DNA of 63,069 nt from an uncultured Muribaculaceae bacterium (GTDB taxonomy: Bacteria > Bacteroidota > Bacteroidia > Bacteroidales > Muribaculaceae). The DNA lies in assembly GCA_910583525.1 (NCBI GenBank), contig CAJTXL010000019.1, positions 1 to 63,069 of the forward strand, read 5' to 3'. This document shows positions 35,524-44,274 of this stretch, one piece after another. Within the stretch, counting starts at the first letter, position 1; every line of letters starts with the position of its first letter. The notes under the pieces were generated by a model that saw nothing but the letters and a program-made list of their open reading frames with translations, made no database searches and was not told the DNA's origin. Position numbers and translations under genes: made by a program.

Positions 35524-35566
35524 TTATCGTTACCGTATGGTAAGTGGCTATTGTTTATGTAAGCTC

Positions 35567-35597
35567 TTGACTATTAGATACAAAGATATTAACTTTG
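35567..35597. promoter_or_regulatory. Overlapping divergent promoters of hxlR-type and cupin genes
   Basis: On the + strand TTGA (35567-35570), a 19-bp gap and TAACTTTG (35590-35597). On the - strand TATCTTTG (complement of 35581-35588). The two -7 boxes form a CAAAG...CTTTG dyad with one base between them, so the promoters should exclude each other; a likely operator for the HxlR regulator. Confidence 0.6.
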
Positions 35598-35659
35598 CGG
35601 TATCGAAACGAAAGTGCGTTTCAGATGCAAAGTTAAACATAAATAAAAGAAAGTACACT

Positions 35660-36070
35660 ATGAGCGAAACAAAAATTATGGAGCATGGCTGTAAATATGC
35701 CCATGCGTCGGTCGGAAAGATTGCTTCTTTCGAAGGAAAACAGTTTATGAAAGATGCCGTCGGCCTTACTTCGTGCGAGATGTCTTTCGGCACTCTGCCG
35801 ACCGGTGCGGCTGTACCGTTTTTCCATAGCCACATGGCCGACGAAGAGGTCTATGTCATTTTGTCGGGCGAGGGCCGTTTTCAGGTTGATGACGAGGTTT
35901 TCGCCATTGCCGAAGGTTCGGTGGTGCGCGTGTCAACGGGTTGCGACCGTAATCTCAAATGCACTTCTGCCGCCCCTATGGTCTATATCTGCATTCAGGC
36001 TAAAGAAAACAGCCTTGAAAACTGCACCATGACAGATGCCGTGGTGACGGAACGCGAAAACCGCCTATGA
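35660..36070 (+). CDS. Cupin-domain protein
   Basis: A 136-aa single-domain cupin. Motif 1 is FFHSHMADEEVYVILSGEGRF, with His56, His58 and Glu62/Glu63 as likely metal ligands. The usual motif 2 His is not evident, so metal binding may be incomplete. The open frame extends far upstream, but the conserved part begins at the ATG at 35660, after the divergent promoter at 35590-35597. It is controlled in all likelihood by the divergent HxlR regulator. The reaction is unknown; such small cupins are often dioxygenase-like or sugar-binding. Confidence 0.85.
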   Translation: MSETKIMEHGCKYAHASVGKIASFEGKQFMKDAVGLTSCEMSFGTLPTGAAVPFFHSHMADEEVYVILSGEGRFQVDDEVFAIAEGSVVRVSTGCDRNLKCTSAAPMVYICIQAKENSLENCTMTDAVVTERENRL

Positions 36071-36143
36071 GCGAATGGCTTAAACTGACAGAGGTCCAAA
36101 AGGAGCGGCAAAATGTACAAATCACGGAAAAAACACCTATGAA

Positions 36144-36218
36144 TGTAGGGACATGCCTTTGGCATGTTGGTGATTGACAGATATGTAAACCCAAACATGC
36201 CAAAGGCATGTCCCTACA
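36144..36218. repeat. REP/BIME-like long inverted repeat
   Basis: Two 25-nt arms (36144-36168 and 36194-36218) are exact reverse complements, separated by 25 nt. Each arm holds its own small palindrome, ACATGCC-ttt-GGCATGT. It lies between convergent genes (cupin and GlsB type). This is typical of repetitive extragenic palindromes in Bacteroidetes and may double as a two-way terminator. Confidence 0.85.
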
Positions 36219-36242
36219 ATATCCATTTTGACACATCCTCTT

Positions 36243-36494
36243 TCAGGGATTGCGTCCTCGACTCAGCAGGCCGACAATCCAAAGCAGGACCACAGCCCCT
36301 ATGATTGAAGTGATAAGGCTGCCTATGATGCCGCCGGTCGAAATGCCGAGCAGGCCGAACAGCCATCCGCCAAGCACGCCGCCGATGATGCCGACAATGA
36401 GGTTGACCACTATGCCGAAGCCGCCGCCACGCATGAGTTTACCGGCTACGAAGCCGGAAACGATTCCGATAAGTATAAACCATAGAAAATTCAT
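36243..36494 (-). CDS. GlsB/YeaQ/YmgE family membrane protein
   Basis: An 83-aa transglycosylase-associated-type protein with three membrane helices rich in Gly (FLWFILIGIVSGFVAGKLMRGGG, IVVNLIVGIIGGVLGGWLFGLLGI, IIGSLITSIIGAVVLLWIVGLL). The family is linked to general stress responses, but the molecular function is unknown. A short open interval separates it from the MATE gene upstream on the same strand. Confidence 0.92.
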   Translation of the reverse strand: MNFLWFILIGIVSGFVAGKLMRGGGFGIVVNLIVGIIGGVLGGWLFGLLGISTGGIIGSLITSIIGAVVLLWIVGLLSRGRNP

Positions 36495-36580
36495 AATAAA
36501 CAGTGTTTTGCGTTAGTTATTTTGGTGATTTAAAATGAAAAACCGAAAAAGCGCTGCTTTTGTTCGCCGGTAAAGGCATT

Positions 36581-37873
36581 CTATGTTTTTTGTCTGCAGA
36601 TATAGTACAGGAGCCATTCGATTACTCCTCGAGTAAGCAGATAGGCATTGAACGCGAGCCAAATGGCATTGTTGCCGAGTTTGTCGGCAAGGGGGAAATA
36701 GAGTGCGAAATAGACAATTATTGCAGCGGACATCGACATGAGCATGGCACGTGTTTCGATAAGGCCTACGAAGATGCCGTCCCAAATAAAGGCGAGGAAG
36801 CCTGTCGCCGGAATGATTACGGCCCATGGCAGATAGTGTCTTGCTAAAGCTACGACGTCTTTGTCTTCGGCGAGCATTCCGATGAACCATTCTCCGGCAA
36901 TAAGATACAGGGCTGCGAAGACCATGGCGCAGATTGCGCCGGTAGCAAGCAGAGCGCGTATGAGGCTTCGCAGGCTCTTTTGGTCGGTGGCGCCGGCATA
37001 TTTTCCGGCAAGGGCTTCGCCGGCATAGGCAAAGCCGTCCATAAAGAACGAGAAGAGCATGAAAAGCTGTAGCAGCAATGCGTTTGCCGCGAGAACGTCG
37101 GTGCCCTGCACCGCACCGGCATGTGTGAACCATAATGTCGCCGCCACGAGGCAGCATGTGCGGAGAAATATGTCTGTGTTGATTTTAAAGAAAGCCGCAA
37201 GCTGACGCCGTTCGAGCATCTTTTTCAGCGGTTGGCGCACGGGGCGGTAGCGTATGGCTATTATTACTGCACCAAGAATGGCTCCGGCCCATTGTGCCAT
37301 GGTTGTGCCGGTTGCTACACCTTCGATTTTCCACCCAAGGCCGTATACCAAAGCAAGGCTTACGGCTATGTTTACAACATTGGTGGCTATAGCCACCGCC
37401 ATTGCCGAACGGGAGTCCTGCATACCGATGAACCATCCCGACATGGCATAGGTGGCAAGCACTGCCGGTGCGCCCCATATGCAGATGCCGAAGTAGCGCC
37501 CTGCCAAAGCCCCGGTAGCGTCGTCGGCATCCATGAAGTCGAGTATCTGCTGCCCGAGCGGCTCTGAGAGCAAAATCATAAGTGCCCCGGCTGCTATGGC
37601 GAGCATAAGGGCACGGTAAAGCACAAGCGCCTGTCGGGCAGTGTCGGCTGCGCCGTAGGCCTGAGCTGTAAGTCCGCTCGACCCCATGCGCAGAAAACCG
37701 AAAAGCCAGTAGAGCATGTTGAACATGGTGCCCCCGACGGCAATGGCACCTATATAAACGGCAGCGCCGATGTGGCCTGTGATGGCCACATCGACGAGTC
37801 CGAGTACCGGCGTTGTCAGATTGGAGATTATTGCCGGCCATGCGATGGCGAATATTTCACGCCGGTGCTTCAC
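36581..37873 (-). CDS. MATE-family efflux transporter (DinF type)
   Basis: A 430-aa inner-membrane antiporter with 12 predicted helices in two six-helix halves. Motifs typical of MATE proteins are visible (IISNLTTPVLGLVDVAITGH at the first helix; AYGAADTARQALVLYRAL). Closest in pattern to the DinF branch. Expected to expel cationic drugs or metabolites using Na+ or H+. The start overlaps the stop of the OPT gene by 4 bp (ATGA), so the two transporters are co-translated. Confidence 0.92.
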   Translation of the reverse strand: MKHRREIFAIAWPAIISNLTTPVLGLVDVAITGHIGAAVYIGAIAVGGTMFNMLYWLFGFLRMGSSGLTAQAYGAADTARQALVLYRALMLAIAAGALMILLSEPLGQQILDFMDADDATGALAGRYFGICIWGAPAVLATYAMSGWFIGMQDSRSAMAVAIATNVVNIAVSLALVYGLGWKIEGVATGTTMAQWAGAILGAVIIAIRYRPVRQPLKKMLERRQLAAFFKINTDIFLRTCCLVAATLWFTHAGAVQGTDVLAANALLLQLFMLFSFFMDGFAYAGEALAGKYAGATDQKSLRSLIRALLATGAICAMVFAALYLIAGEWFIGMLAEDKDVVALARHYLPWAVIIPATGFLAFIWDGIFVGLIETRAMLMSMSAAIIVYFALYFPLADKLGNNAIWLAFNAYLLTRGVIEWLLYYICRQKT

Positions 37874-39855
37874 TTCTTGGCTTTGCGCGATGCGAAGTAG
37901 AGATAGCAGATGAGTGCGGCGTATGCCACAAGACCGAGTATCTGAGGCATGAACTCTCCGCCGTTCGACGGAACCTTGGCGCCGCAGAAGATTGTAATGG
38001 CGGCGAATACGCCGAACAGTGCGCCGCCTGCTATGAGACCCGACGCTATGAGCGTGCCGCGGTCGGTGCGTGCGCGGTTTACGTCGGCATTCTTAGAGCT
38101 GTGGCTCACGAAGTGGTTGACGAGACCGCCGACAAGCATCGGAGTATTGAGGTGCAGAGGCAGGAACATGCCCAGACAGAATGCCAGTGCCGGTACGCCG
38201 AGCCAGTTGAGTATCAGCGCGAGGATGGCGCCGGTTATGTAGAGTATCCACGGTGTCGAGCCGCCCATCATCATCGGCTCGATGACTTTTGCCATGGCGT
38301 TTGCCTGGGGGGCTGCCATGGCATCGGGACCTGTGAAGCCGTAGACTTTGTTGAGCATCAGCATGACGGCGCCTACGGTAGCGGCCGATACAAGCGTCCC
38401 GAGGAACTTCCACGTTTCCTGCTTCTTAGGTGTCGAGCCGAGCCAGTAGCCTATTTTGAGGTCGGTTACGAAGCCGCCGGCCATCGACAGCGCCGTGCAT
38501 ACCACGCCGCCGAGCACCATCGATGCCACAATGCCCGAAGTGCCGTTGAGACCGATTGCGACGAATACGCCCGAGGCTATTATCAGCGTCATCAAAGTCA
38601 TGCCGCTCACGGGGTTGCTGCCTACGATTGCGATTGCGTTGGCGGCCACGGTGGTGAACAGGAAGGCTATCACCGTTACCACGACCCATGCTACGAGTGC
38701 CTGCCAGAAGGTGTGGATTACTCCAAACCAGAAAAAGAGCAGCACGCCGAGCAAAGCCAGTGCCGAGAAGTAGGCGATGTGCTTCATCGATATGTCGGTC
38801 TGCCATCGCGGAGTGCTTCCTTGTGTCTGTGCACCTTTCAGCTCTCTTGCGGCCAGACCGACAGCCTGGGCTATAATGCCGCGAGATTTTACTATGCCTA
38901 TGATTCCGGCCATGGCAATGCCGCCGATGCCTATCATGCGTGCATAGTCGGCGAATATCTCGGCAGGGCTGAGGGCGGCGATTTCGGGCGACCCGTAGGC
39001 TCCCATCAGCGGAATTATGAACCACCACACGAATATCGAGCCTGCGAAGATGACAAAGGCATATTTAAGACCTACAATGTATCCCAATCCGAGCACTGCC
39101 GCGCCGGTGTTGCAAGAGAACACGAACTTGAATTTGTCGGCGATTGTCTGCCCCCATGAGTATGCGGTAGTCGTCACGACTTCGCTCCACCATCCGAAAG
39201 TGGCCACGATATAGTCATAGATGCCGCCTATCAGCGATGCCGCAACAAGAAGCTTCGCCTGGCCACCGTCGGCGCTCTTGGCGCCCTGGCCGCTGATAAG
39301 CACCTGGGTTGTGGCCGTCGCTTCGGGGAAAGGATACTTGCCGTGCATGTCCTTGACGAAGTATTTGCGGAATGGTATGAAGAACAGGATGCCGAGCACG
39401 CCGCCGAAAAGCGAGCTGAGGAAAACTTCGAGGAAGTTGACAGTTATTTCGGGGTGGCTCGCCTGAAGGATATACAGAGCCGGCAGCGTGAAGATTGTTC
39501 CGGCCACTATGACACCCGAGCATGCGCCTATAGATTGTATGATGACGTTCTGCCCAAGCGGGTCTTTCTTCTTCAGCCAGCCCGAAAGGCCGACGGCGAT
39601 GATTGCTATCGGTATGGCGGCTTCGAACACCTGGCCGACTTTGAGGCCGAGGTAGGCTGCCGCCGCGCTGAAAATTACGGCGAGCACAAGGCCGGTGATG
39701 ACGGAGTAAGGCGTAACCTCGGCATATTGGCGCGCCGGGTGCATAACGGGGCGGTATTCCTCGTCGGCGCCCAGTTCGACAAAAGCGTTTTCAGGAAGCT
39801 CGATGGGGTCGGCATCGGCCGGGCTGATGTTGTCGGTTTGTTTGGTGGTTTTCAT
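37870..39855 (-). CDS. OPT-family oligopeptide transporter
   Basis: A 661-aa polytopic protein of the oligopeptide transporter family. The N-terminus (LGADEEYRPVMHPARQYAEVTPYSVITGLVLAVIFSAAAAYLGLKVGQVFEAAIPIAI-type region) and KYPFPEATATTQVLISGQG are hallmarks of the prokaryotic OPT group. About 16 membrane helices can be counted. Likely proton-coupled uptake of small peptides or peptide-derived metabolites. It lies between the lytic transglycosylase gene, 19 bp upstream, and the MATE gene overlapping downstream. Confidence 0.93.
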   Translation of the reverse strand: MKTTKQTDNISPADADPIELPENAFVELGADEEYRPVMHPARQYAEVTPYSVITGLVLAVIFSAAAAYLGLKVGQVFEAAIPIAIIAVGLSGWLKKKDPLGQNVIIQSIGACSGVIVAGTIFTLPALYILQASHPEITVNFLEVFLSSLFGGVLGILFFIPFRKYFVKDMHGKYPFPEATATTQVLISGQGAKSADGGQAKLLVAASLIGGIYDYIVATFGWWSEVVTTTAYSWGQTIADKFKFVFSCNTGAAVLGLGYIVGLKYAFVIFAGSIFVWWFIIPLMGAYGSPEIAALSPAEIFADYARMIGIGGIAMAGIIGIVKSRGIIAQAVGLAARELKGAQTQGSTPRWQTDISMKHIAYFSALALLGVLLFFWFGVIHTFWQALVAWVVVTVIAFLFTTVAANAIAIVGSNPVSGMTLMTLIIASGVFVAIGLNGTSGIVASMVLGGVVCTALSMAGGFVTDLKIGYWLGSTPKKQETWKFLGTLVSAATVGAVMLMLNKVYGFTGPDAMAAPQANAMAKVIEPMMMGGSTPWILYITGAILALILNWLGVPALAFCLGMFLPLHLNTPMLVGGLVNHFVSHSSKNADVNRARTDRGTLIASGLIAGGALFGVFAAITIFCGAKVPSNGGEFMPQILGLVAYAALICYLYFASRKAKK

Positions 39856-39874
39856 TTATAATTATTTATTTCAG

Positions 39875-41611
39875 TTATTGCGGTATTTTGATTTTTTGTC
39901 CGGCGTTTATGTTATCGTTCTTGAGATTATTGGCCTTTTTGATGGCCTGGACGGTTACGCCATAGCGTTTGGCGATTTTCGAAAGGTTCTCGCCGCGCTT
40001 CACGGTGTGTGTCGTGGCTTTAGGCGTAGTCTTGGCCGCGGTTTTCTTTGTGGTGGTCTGCTTGGCTGGTGTCACCTTTTTCTGAGGCTCAGCCACCTTT
40101 TCAGGCTCGGTCTTTTCTTGGACCGGAGCCGAGAATGCCGCCGCCACTTCGCCTGCGCCTGTAGCAATGGTATCGGCGGCTTCGCTTGCCGGCATGGTTC
40201 CGCCGGGCATTGCCGTGGTATCTACGGGGGCTTCGGGCGTAGTCTTTGTGCTGTCGGGTAGCGGAGACTTGCTGTCGGGCGTCTGCGGTTCTTCGACGGG
40301 AGCTGCCACGGGCTTGTAGCGGCGCTGCACGGTCTTTATCTTCAAAGTCTTGCCGCGTTTTACGCTTTTGCCCACTTTGTTGAGCTTGCGGATAGACGAT
40401 ACTGTAACGCCGTATTTACGGGCGATTTTCGTGAGTGTCTCTCCTTTTTTGACCTTATGGTAAAGTATGACTTCTTCATCGTAGTATTCGCCGCGCGAGT
40501 CTTTGCCGGTAACAGCACCGGAAGCCGGTTCTACGATGCCTCGGCGTGCATATTTTGCGGCGTTGTGGTTTACGATGGAGTCTTCGTTGACGATATATGA
40601 GTAAGCCTGCAGCGACGGCAGCACGAGCGAATAGGGACGAATGTCGCCGGGAATGACGTCTTTGCGGAATTGCGGATTGAGAGCGCGCAGTTCGTCGACG
40701 GGGATATCCATGACCTGCGAAATCTGGTCGAAGTGCACGCGGCGTGTCACATGCACGGTGTCGACAACTATCGGGCGTTTTGCCAATACGGGCGATATGT
40801 CGTGGTCTTTGTGATAGGTCATTATGTAGTTGGCGGCGATGAAAGCCGGCACATATCCACGAGTCTCGCGTGGCAGGAAGGGATATATTTCCCAAAAGTC
40901 GCGTTTTCCGCCGCCTGCACGTCGGAGTGCCTTGTTTACATTGCCCGGGCCGCAGTTATAGGCCGCGATGGCGAGCGACCAGTCGCCGTATGTGTTGTAG
41001 AGCTGCTTGAGGTATTTTGCGGCGGCTTCCGATGCGAGATAAGGGTCGCGTCGCTGGTCGACGAGCGAGTTTACTTCGAGGCCGAGGTCTTTGCCGGTCC
41101 CCGGCATGAATTGCCACAGGCCGGCGGCTCCGGCCCGCGATACGGCATTTGGCACCAGGGCCGATTCGATGACCGGCAGATAGCGCAGTTCGAGCGGCAT
41201 ACCGTTGCGTTCGAGGGCCTCTTCGAAGATGGGCATGTAGAAGAGGCTCAGCCCCAGCATGTTTTCTACCAACTGTTTGCGGCGTGCATAGAATTGGATG
41301 GTATTCTTTACAACCGAGTTCAGCGGCATCTCAATTTCTGTGGGCAGTGCGGCGAGGCGTTCGAGAAGCGTCTCGTCGGAGAAATCGCCCTCGGAGCGTC
41401 CGTCGGGCTTGTAATCGAGAACGGTGTAGTTTTTCAGATACCAGTTCTCACTCATGGCTTTGGTGTCGGTCTCGAAACTTTCCGGCATGATGATAGTCGG
41501 AGTCATGGAGTCGTCGGATACCGACAGCACCGACGGGGTGCTCTGCGCCCCTGCCGTCAGAGTCCCGGCAAAAGCGGCTAAGAGAGGAAGTATTTTTATG
41601 AAGTTCTTCAT
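39875..41611 (-). CDS. Lytic transglycosylase with two LysM domains (MltD-like)
   Basis: Cleaves peptidoglycan strands to 1,6-anhydro products in the periplasm. The 578-aa protein has a signal peptide (about residues 1-22) and an SLT domain with the catalytic Glu149 in PVIESALVPNAVS, followed by AAGLWQFMPGTG and YNCGPGNVNKAL. There is a LysM near 380-420 (VKKGETLTKIARKYGV), an Ala/Pro/Thr-rich linker and a second LysM at the C-terminus (VKRGENLSKIAKRYGV). It follows the DUF5683 gene on the same strand in the standard parA-parB-DUF5683-MltD order, which points to chromosome-linked cell-wall functions. Confidence 0.95.
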   Translation of the reverse strand: MKNFIKILPLLAAFAGTLTAGAQSTPSVLSVSDDSMTPTIIMPESFETDTKAMSENWYLKNYTVLDYKPDGRSEGDFSDETLLERLAALPTEIEMPLNSVVKNTIQFYARRKQLVENMLGLSLFYMPIFEEALERNGMPLELRYLPVIESALVPNAVSRAGAAGLWQFMPGTGKDLGLEVNSLVDQRRDPYLASEAAAKYLKQLYNTYGDWSLAIAAYNCGPGNVNKALRRAGGGKRDFWEIYPFLPRETRGYVPAFIAANYIMTYHKDHDISPVLAKRPIVVDTVHVTRRVHFDQISQVMDIPVDELRALNPQFRKDVIPGDIRPYSLVLPSLQAYSYIVNEDSIVNHNAAKYARRGIVEPASGAVTGKDSRGEYYDEEVILYHKVKKGETLTKIARKYGVTVSSIRKLNKVGKSVKRGKTLKIKTVQRRYKPVAAPVEEPQTPDSKSPLPDSTKTTPEAPVDTTAMPGGTMPASEAADTIATGAGEVAAAFSAPVQEKTEPEKVAEPQKKVTPAKQTTTKKTAAKTTPKATTHTVKRGENLSKIAKRYGVTVQAIKKANNLKNDNINAGQKIKIPQ

Positions 41612-41634
41612 TTTGAGTTCTTGGAGAAAGAAGG

Positions 41635-42405
41635 TTAGAAGTTGAGTGCCCAGACGAGGCCTACCGACGGCTTCATGCCGCGTGTCTCCTGGAATAGTGC
41701 CGGAGATACGTCGATTGACAGCTCTGGCGAAATGTCGAAATGCGACAGCGACGCATCGACGTAGGCGTCGACCATCGCTACGAGATAGACGCCAATCATG
41801 GCGATTATGCAGAGGTCACGGTTGCGGCGGTAGTAGTTCTTGCGTGACTGAAGTATGTTTGTCAGCCAGGTGCGGTCGAGGTCGCTCTCCTGCGTGTTCG
41901 GCGGAAAGAAATTCATGTAGGAGTTTGTCGACGGGTCGCTGTCCATGATGTCGCGGTATGCTTTGGTGTAATCGTTGAGCATTCCGTTGTTCCACGAAGT
42001 GGCATAGCCAAGACCCATGTAGGCGCCGATGACTATCGGCAGCTTCCAGTAACGGCGGTTATATAGCTGTCCGAGGCCGGGGAACAGTGCCGCCATCCAC
42101 ACGGCCCGCGTCGGGTCGGGGTTGAAGGCGACTTCGCGCTCTTCCCAACGGTCGTAGGGCGATTCTTTTATCGGCGGAACGGTGTCTTCGGGCATAAGGC
42201 TTCCTGTCAGTTCTGCATCGCCGAGTATGATTTCGACACTGTCGGGCCGTGATGCGATAGTAGCGGCGGCCATGGCCTTCCGCACCGGCATATGGCGCTC
42301 CTGCGCCGGCAGCACTATAAAAGCCGCAAAAAACAGCACGAGCATGCACAATTTTTTTGCGCATGCCTTGTGGGTTCGGCGGTGTGATGCTCCGCTATTT
42401 CTCAT
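41635..42405 (-). CDS. DUF5683 domain-containing protein
   Basis: A 256-aa envelope protein with a hydrophobic N-terminal segment (LCMLVLFFAAFIVLPA, residues about 17-32), a middle part with RAVWMAALFPGLGQLYNRRYWKLPIVIGAYMGLGYA (membrane segment) and a second membrane segment (LCIIAMIGVYLVAMVDAYVDA). It is found next to parB in Bacteroidetes; the function is unknown. I place the start at 42405, where ATG overlaps the parB stop by 11 bp. The open frame extends further upstream but only inside parB. Confidence 0.85.
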   Translation of the reverse strand: MRNSGASHRRTHKACAKKLCMLVLFFAAFIVLPAQERHMPVRKAMAAATIASRPDSVEIILGDAELTGSLMPEDTVPPIKESPYDRWEEREVAFNPDPTRAVWMAALFPGLGQLYNRRYWKLPIVIGAYMGLGYATSWNNGMLNDYTKAYRDIMDSDPSTNSYMNFFPPNTQESDLDRTWLTNILQSRKNYYRRNRDLCIIAMIGVYLVAMVDAYVDASLSHFDISPELSIDVSPALFQETRGMKPSVGLVWALNF

Positions 42406-43282
42406 CTTGCTGCTTGATGGTGTCGAAGAGCGTGATAAGCCTTTCGAGCTCGTCTTCGTTTTTGAATGGGAAAGAAATGCGACCGCGGCCCTGCTTGTCG
42501 CAACTGAACTGCACCGGCGTGTGGAATGCCGACGACAGGTGGCGTTTGAGCACATCGTAGTCGCTTTGCCGCAGTTTTGAGGCTGTGTTCTGCTTTGCCT
42601 CGGTGGCTCCGTTCTCATACGCCTTGGCAAGTTCTTCGACACGGCGCACCGAAAGCCCCTGCCGCAGGATTTCGTTGTAGAGTTTCAGCTGTAGCGTAGG
42701 GTCGGAAATGGTGAGCAGGGCGCGAGCGTGACCCATATCGACGCGTTTGTCGCGCAGGCCGAGCTGCACTTCGGCCGGCAGCTTGAGCAGGCGCAGGAAA
42801 TTTGCTATGGTGGCACGTTTTTTGCCGATGCGCTCGCTCAGGCGTTCCTGTGTGAGGTTGTATTGCTCGATGAGTTTGCGGAAGGTGAGGGCGATTTCGA
42901 TGGCGTTGAGGTCTTCGCGCTGAATATTCTCGATGAGCGCCATTTCGGTCAGTTCGGCGTCGTTGGCCGTGCGGATATATGCAGGCACCGACGGCAGCCC
43001 GGCCAAAAGGGCGGCGCGGTAGCGGCGCTCGCCGGCTATAATCTGATAGCTGTCCGGCCCGGTTTTGCGCAGCGACAGAGGCTGTATGATGCCTATCTGC
43101 CGTATCGATGCGGCAAGTTCCTCAAGCGCCTCGTCGTCGAAGTCGGTTCGGGGCTGGTCGGGGTTGGGCGATATTGACGACAGCGATATGTCATTGATTG
43201 CCGATGAGCCGCTGGCCGGTACATCGTCCATTGATATGAGGGAGTCAAGGCCTCTTCCGAGGGCATTGCGTTTAATCGACAT
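42395..43282 (-). CDS. parB: Chromosome-partitioning protein ParB
   Basis: CTP-dependent DNA clamp that loads at parS and spreads near the origin. The 295-aa protein has the ParB/Srx CTPase motif GERRYRA (residues about 84-90), ENIQREDLNAIE, the HTH (LTQERLSERIGKKRATIANFLRLLKLP) and a short C-terminal dimer domain. It lies 6 bp downstream of parA. The C-terminal codons overlap the DUF5683 start. Confidence 0.97.
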   Translation of the reverse strand: MSIKRNALGRGLDSLISMDDVPASGSSAINDISLSSISPNPDQPRTDFDDEALEELAASIRQIGIIQPLSLRKTGPDSYQIIAGERRYRAALLAGLPSVPAYIRTANDAELTEMALIENIQREDLNAIEIALTFRKLIEQYNLTQERLSERIGKKRATIANFLRLLKLPAEVQLGLRDKRVDMGHARALLTISDPTLQLKLYNEILRQGLSVRRVEELAKAYENGATEAKQNTASKLRQSDYDVLKRHLSSAFHTPVQFSCDKQGRGRISFPFKNEDELERLITLFDTIKQQDEK

Positions 43283-43288
43283 GATTGT

Positions 43289-44071
43289 TTATTTTGCGTG
43301 TGTCCGGCGTTTGTTTTTTGCGATGAGTTCTTTCGCCAACAGCACATGGCTTGTGGCGCCGCGACTTTCGGAGTCGTACAGAAGCACTGGCAGTCCGTGG
43401 CTCGGTGCCTCGCTGAGGCGTATGTTTCGCGGAATGACGGTGTTGAACACCATTTCGGCGAAGTGGCCTTTGAGTTCTTCGTATATTTGGTTGGCAAGGC
43501 GCAGACGGGCGTCGTACATCGTGAGCAGAAAACCTTCGATTTCGAGCGACGGGTTGAGCCGGCTCTTTATTATGCGGATGGTGTTGAGGAGCTTGCTTAT
43601 GCCTTCGAGAGCGAAATACTCGGCCTGAACAGGTATTATCACGGAGTCGGCGGCCGTAAGGGCGTTGACGGTGATAAGTCCGAGCGAAGGCGAGCAGTCT
43701 ATGATTATGAAGTCATATTTTTCCCTTACCGGCTCAAGCAGGCGTCGGAGCACACGCTCGCGCTCGGGTTTGTTGATAAGTTCTATCTCGGCACCGGCCA
43801 GGTCGATGCGCGAACCTATAAGGAACAGGCCGTCCATGCACGTAGGCACCTCGGAGCCGTCGAGGGGATAGTCGTCGACCATGCACTCGTAGATAGACGT
43901 TGTCATCTTGCGAGGGTCGATGCCGTAGCCCGATGTGGCGTTGGCCTGAGGGTCGGCGTCGATAATCAGCACCTTCTTGCCCTCGGCCGCCAAAGAAGCG
44001 GCAAGGTTGATGGTGGTGGTGGTTTTGCCGACACCGCCTTTTTGATTGGCGATAGCTATGATTTTTCCCAT
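43289..44071 (-). CDS. parA: Chromosome-partitioning ATPase ParA (Soj)
   Basis: A 260-aa deviant-Walker ATPase that positions ParB-DNA complexes. The Walker A motif KGGVGKTTTT (residues 11-20) has the signature Lys, followed by DADPQANATSGYG, IIDCSPSLG and PVQAEYFALEG. A promoter-like TTACTTTG and an inverted repeat lie upstream (44101-44145). It heads the parA-parB-DUF5683 unit. Confidence 0.98.
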   Translation of the reverse strand: MGKIIAIANQKGGVGKTTTTINLAASLAAEGKKVLIIDADPQANATSGYGIDPRKMTTSIYECMVDDYPLDGSEVPTCMDGLFLIGSRIDLAGAEIELINKPERERVLRRLLEPVREKYDFIIIDCSPSLGLITVNALTAADSVIIPVQAEYFALEGISKLLNTIRIIKSRLNPSLEIEGFLLTMYDARLRLANQIYEELKGHFAEMVFNTVIPRNIRLSEAPSHGLPVLLYDSESRGATSHVLLAKELIAKNKRRTHAK

Positions 44072-44100
44072 AGAAATGCGTGCTGTGAGAGATTAGTATG

Positions 44101-44145
44101 CAAAGTAACGAAATAATCGTGAAACAAGAAAAATTTTGTTCCACG
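44101..44145 (-). promoter_or_regulatory. parA promoter with everted parS-like half sites
   Basis: On the - strand a TTACTTTG -7-like box (complement of 44101-44108) precedes parA. Just upstream, CGTGAAACA (44118-44126) and TGTTCCACG (44137-44145) form an inverted pair with one mismatch and a 10-bp gap. Each is one half of a parS site, in outward (everted) order. It may be a ParB- or ParA-responsive operator. Confidence 0.5.
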
Positions 44146-44212
44146 AAATAACATCAATTGTTCATAACACGCATTTTCTGTTGAAATGTTGATAACATCG
44201 CCGAAAGAAAAA

Positions 44213-44258
44213 AATCCGAAAGCGTGCAATAAGAGCGCACGCTTTCGGATTTTGTATT
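44213..44258. terminator. Strong terminator after the BspA-like gene
   Basis: A perfect 15-bp stem AATCCGAAAGCGTGC (44213-44227) / GCACGCTTTCGGATT (44237-44251) with a 9-nt loop, flanked by A- and T-rich sequence on both sides. It serves the BspA-like gene on the - strand. Confidence 0.9.
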
Positions 44259-44274
44259 ATAATGGCTGTAGATG

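Noticed and set aside
37813..39159. 448-codon + strand frame opposite the OPT transporter
   Set aside because: Low-complexity shadow rich in Arg/His/Cys; the - strand has a complete OPT protein.
44101..44251. Chromosomal replication origin near parAB
   Set aside because: No cluster of DnaA boxes, no AT-rich unwinding run and no dnaA nearby; parAB alone does not show an origin.
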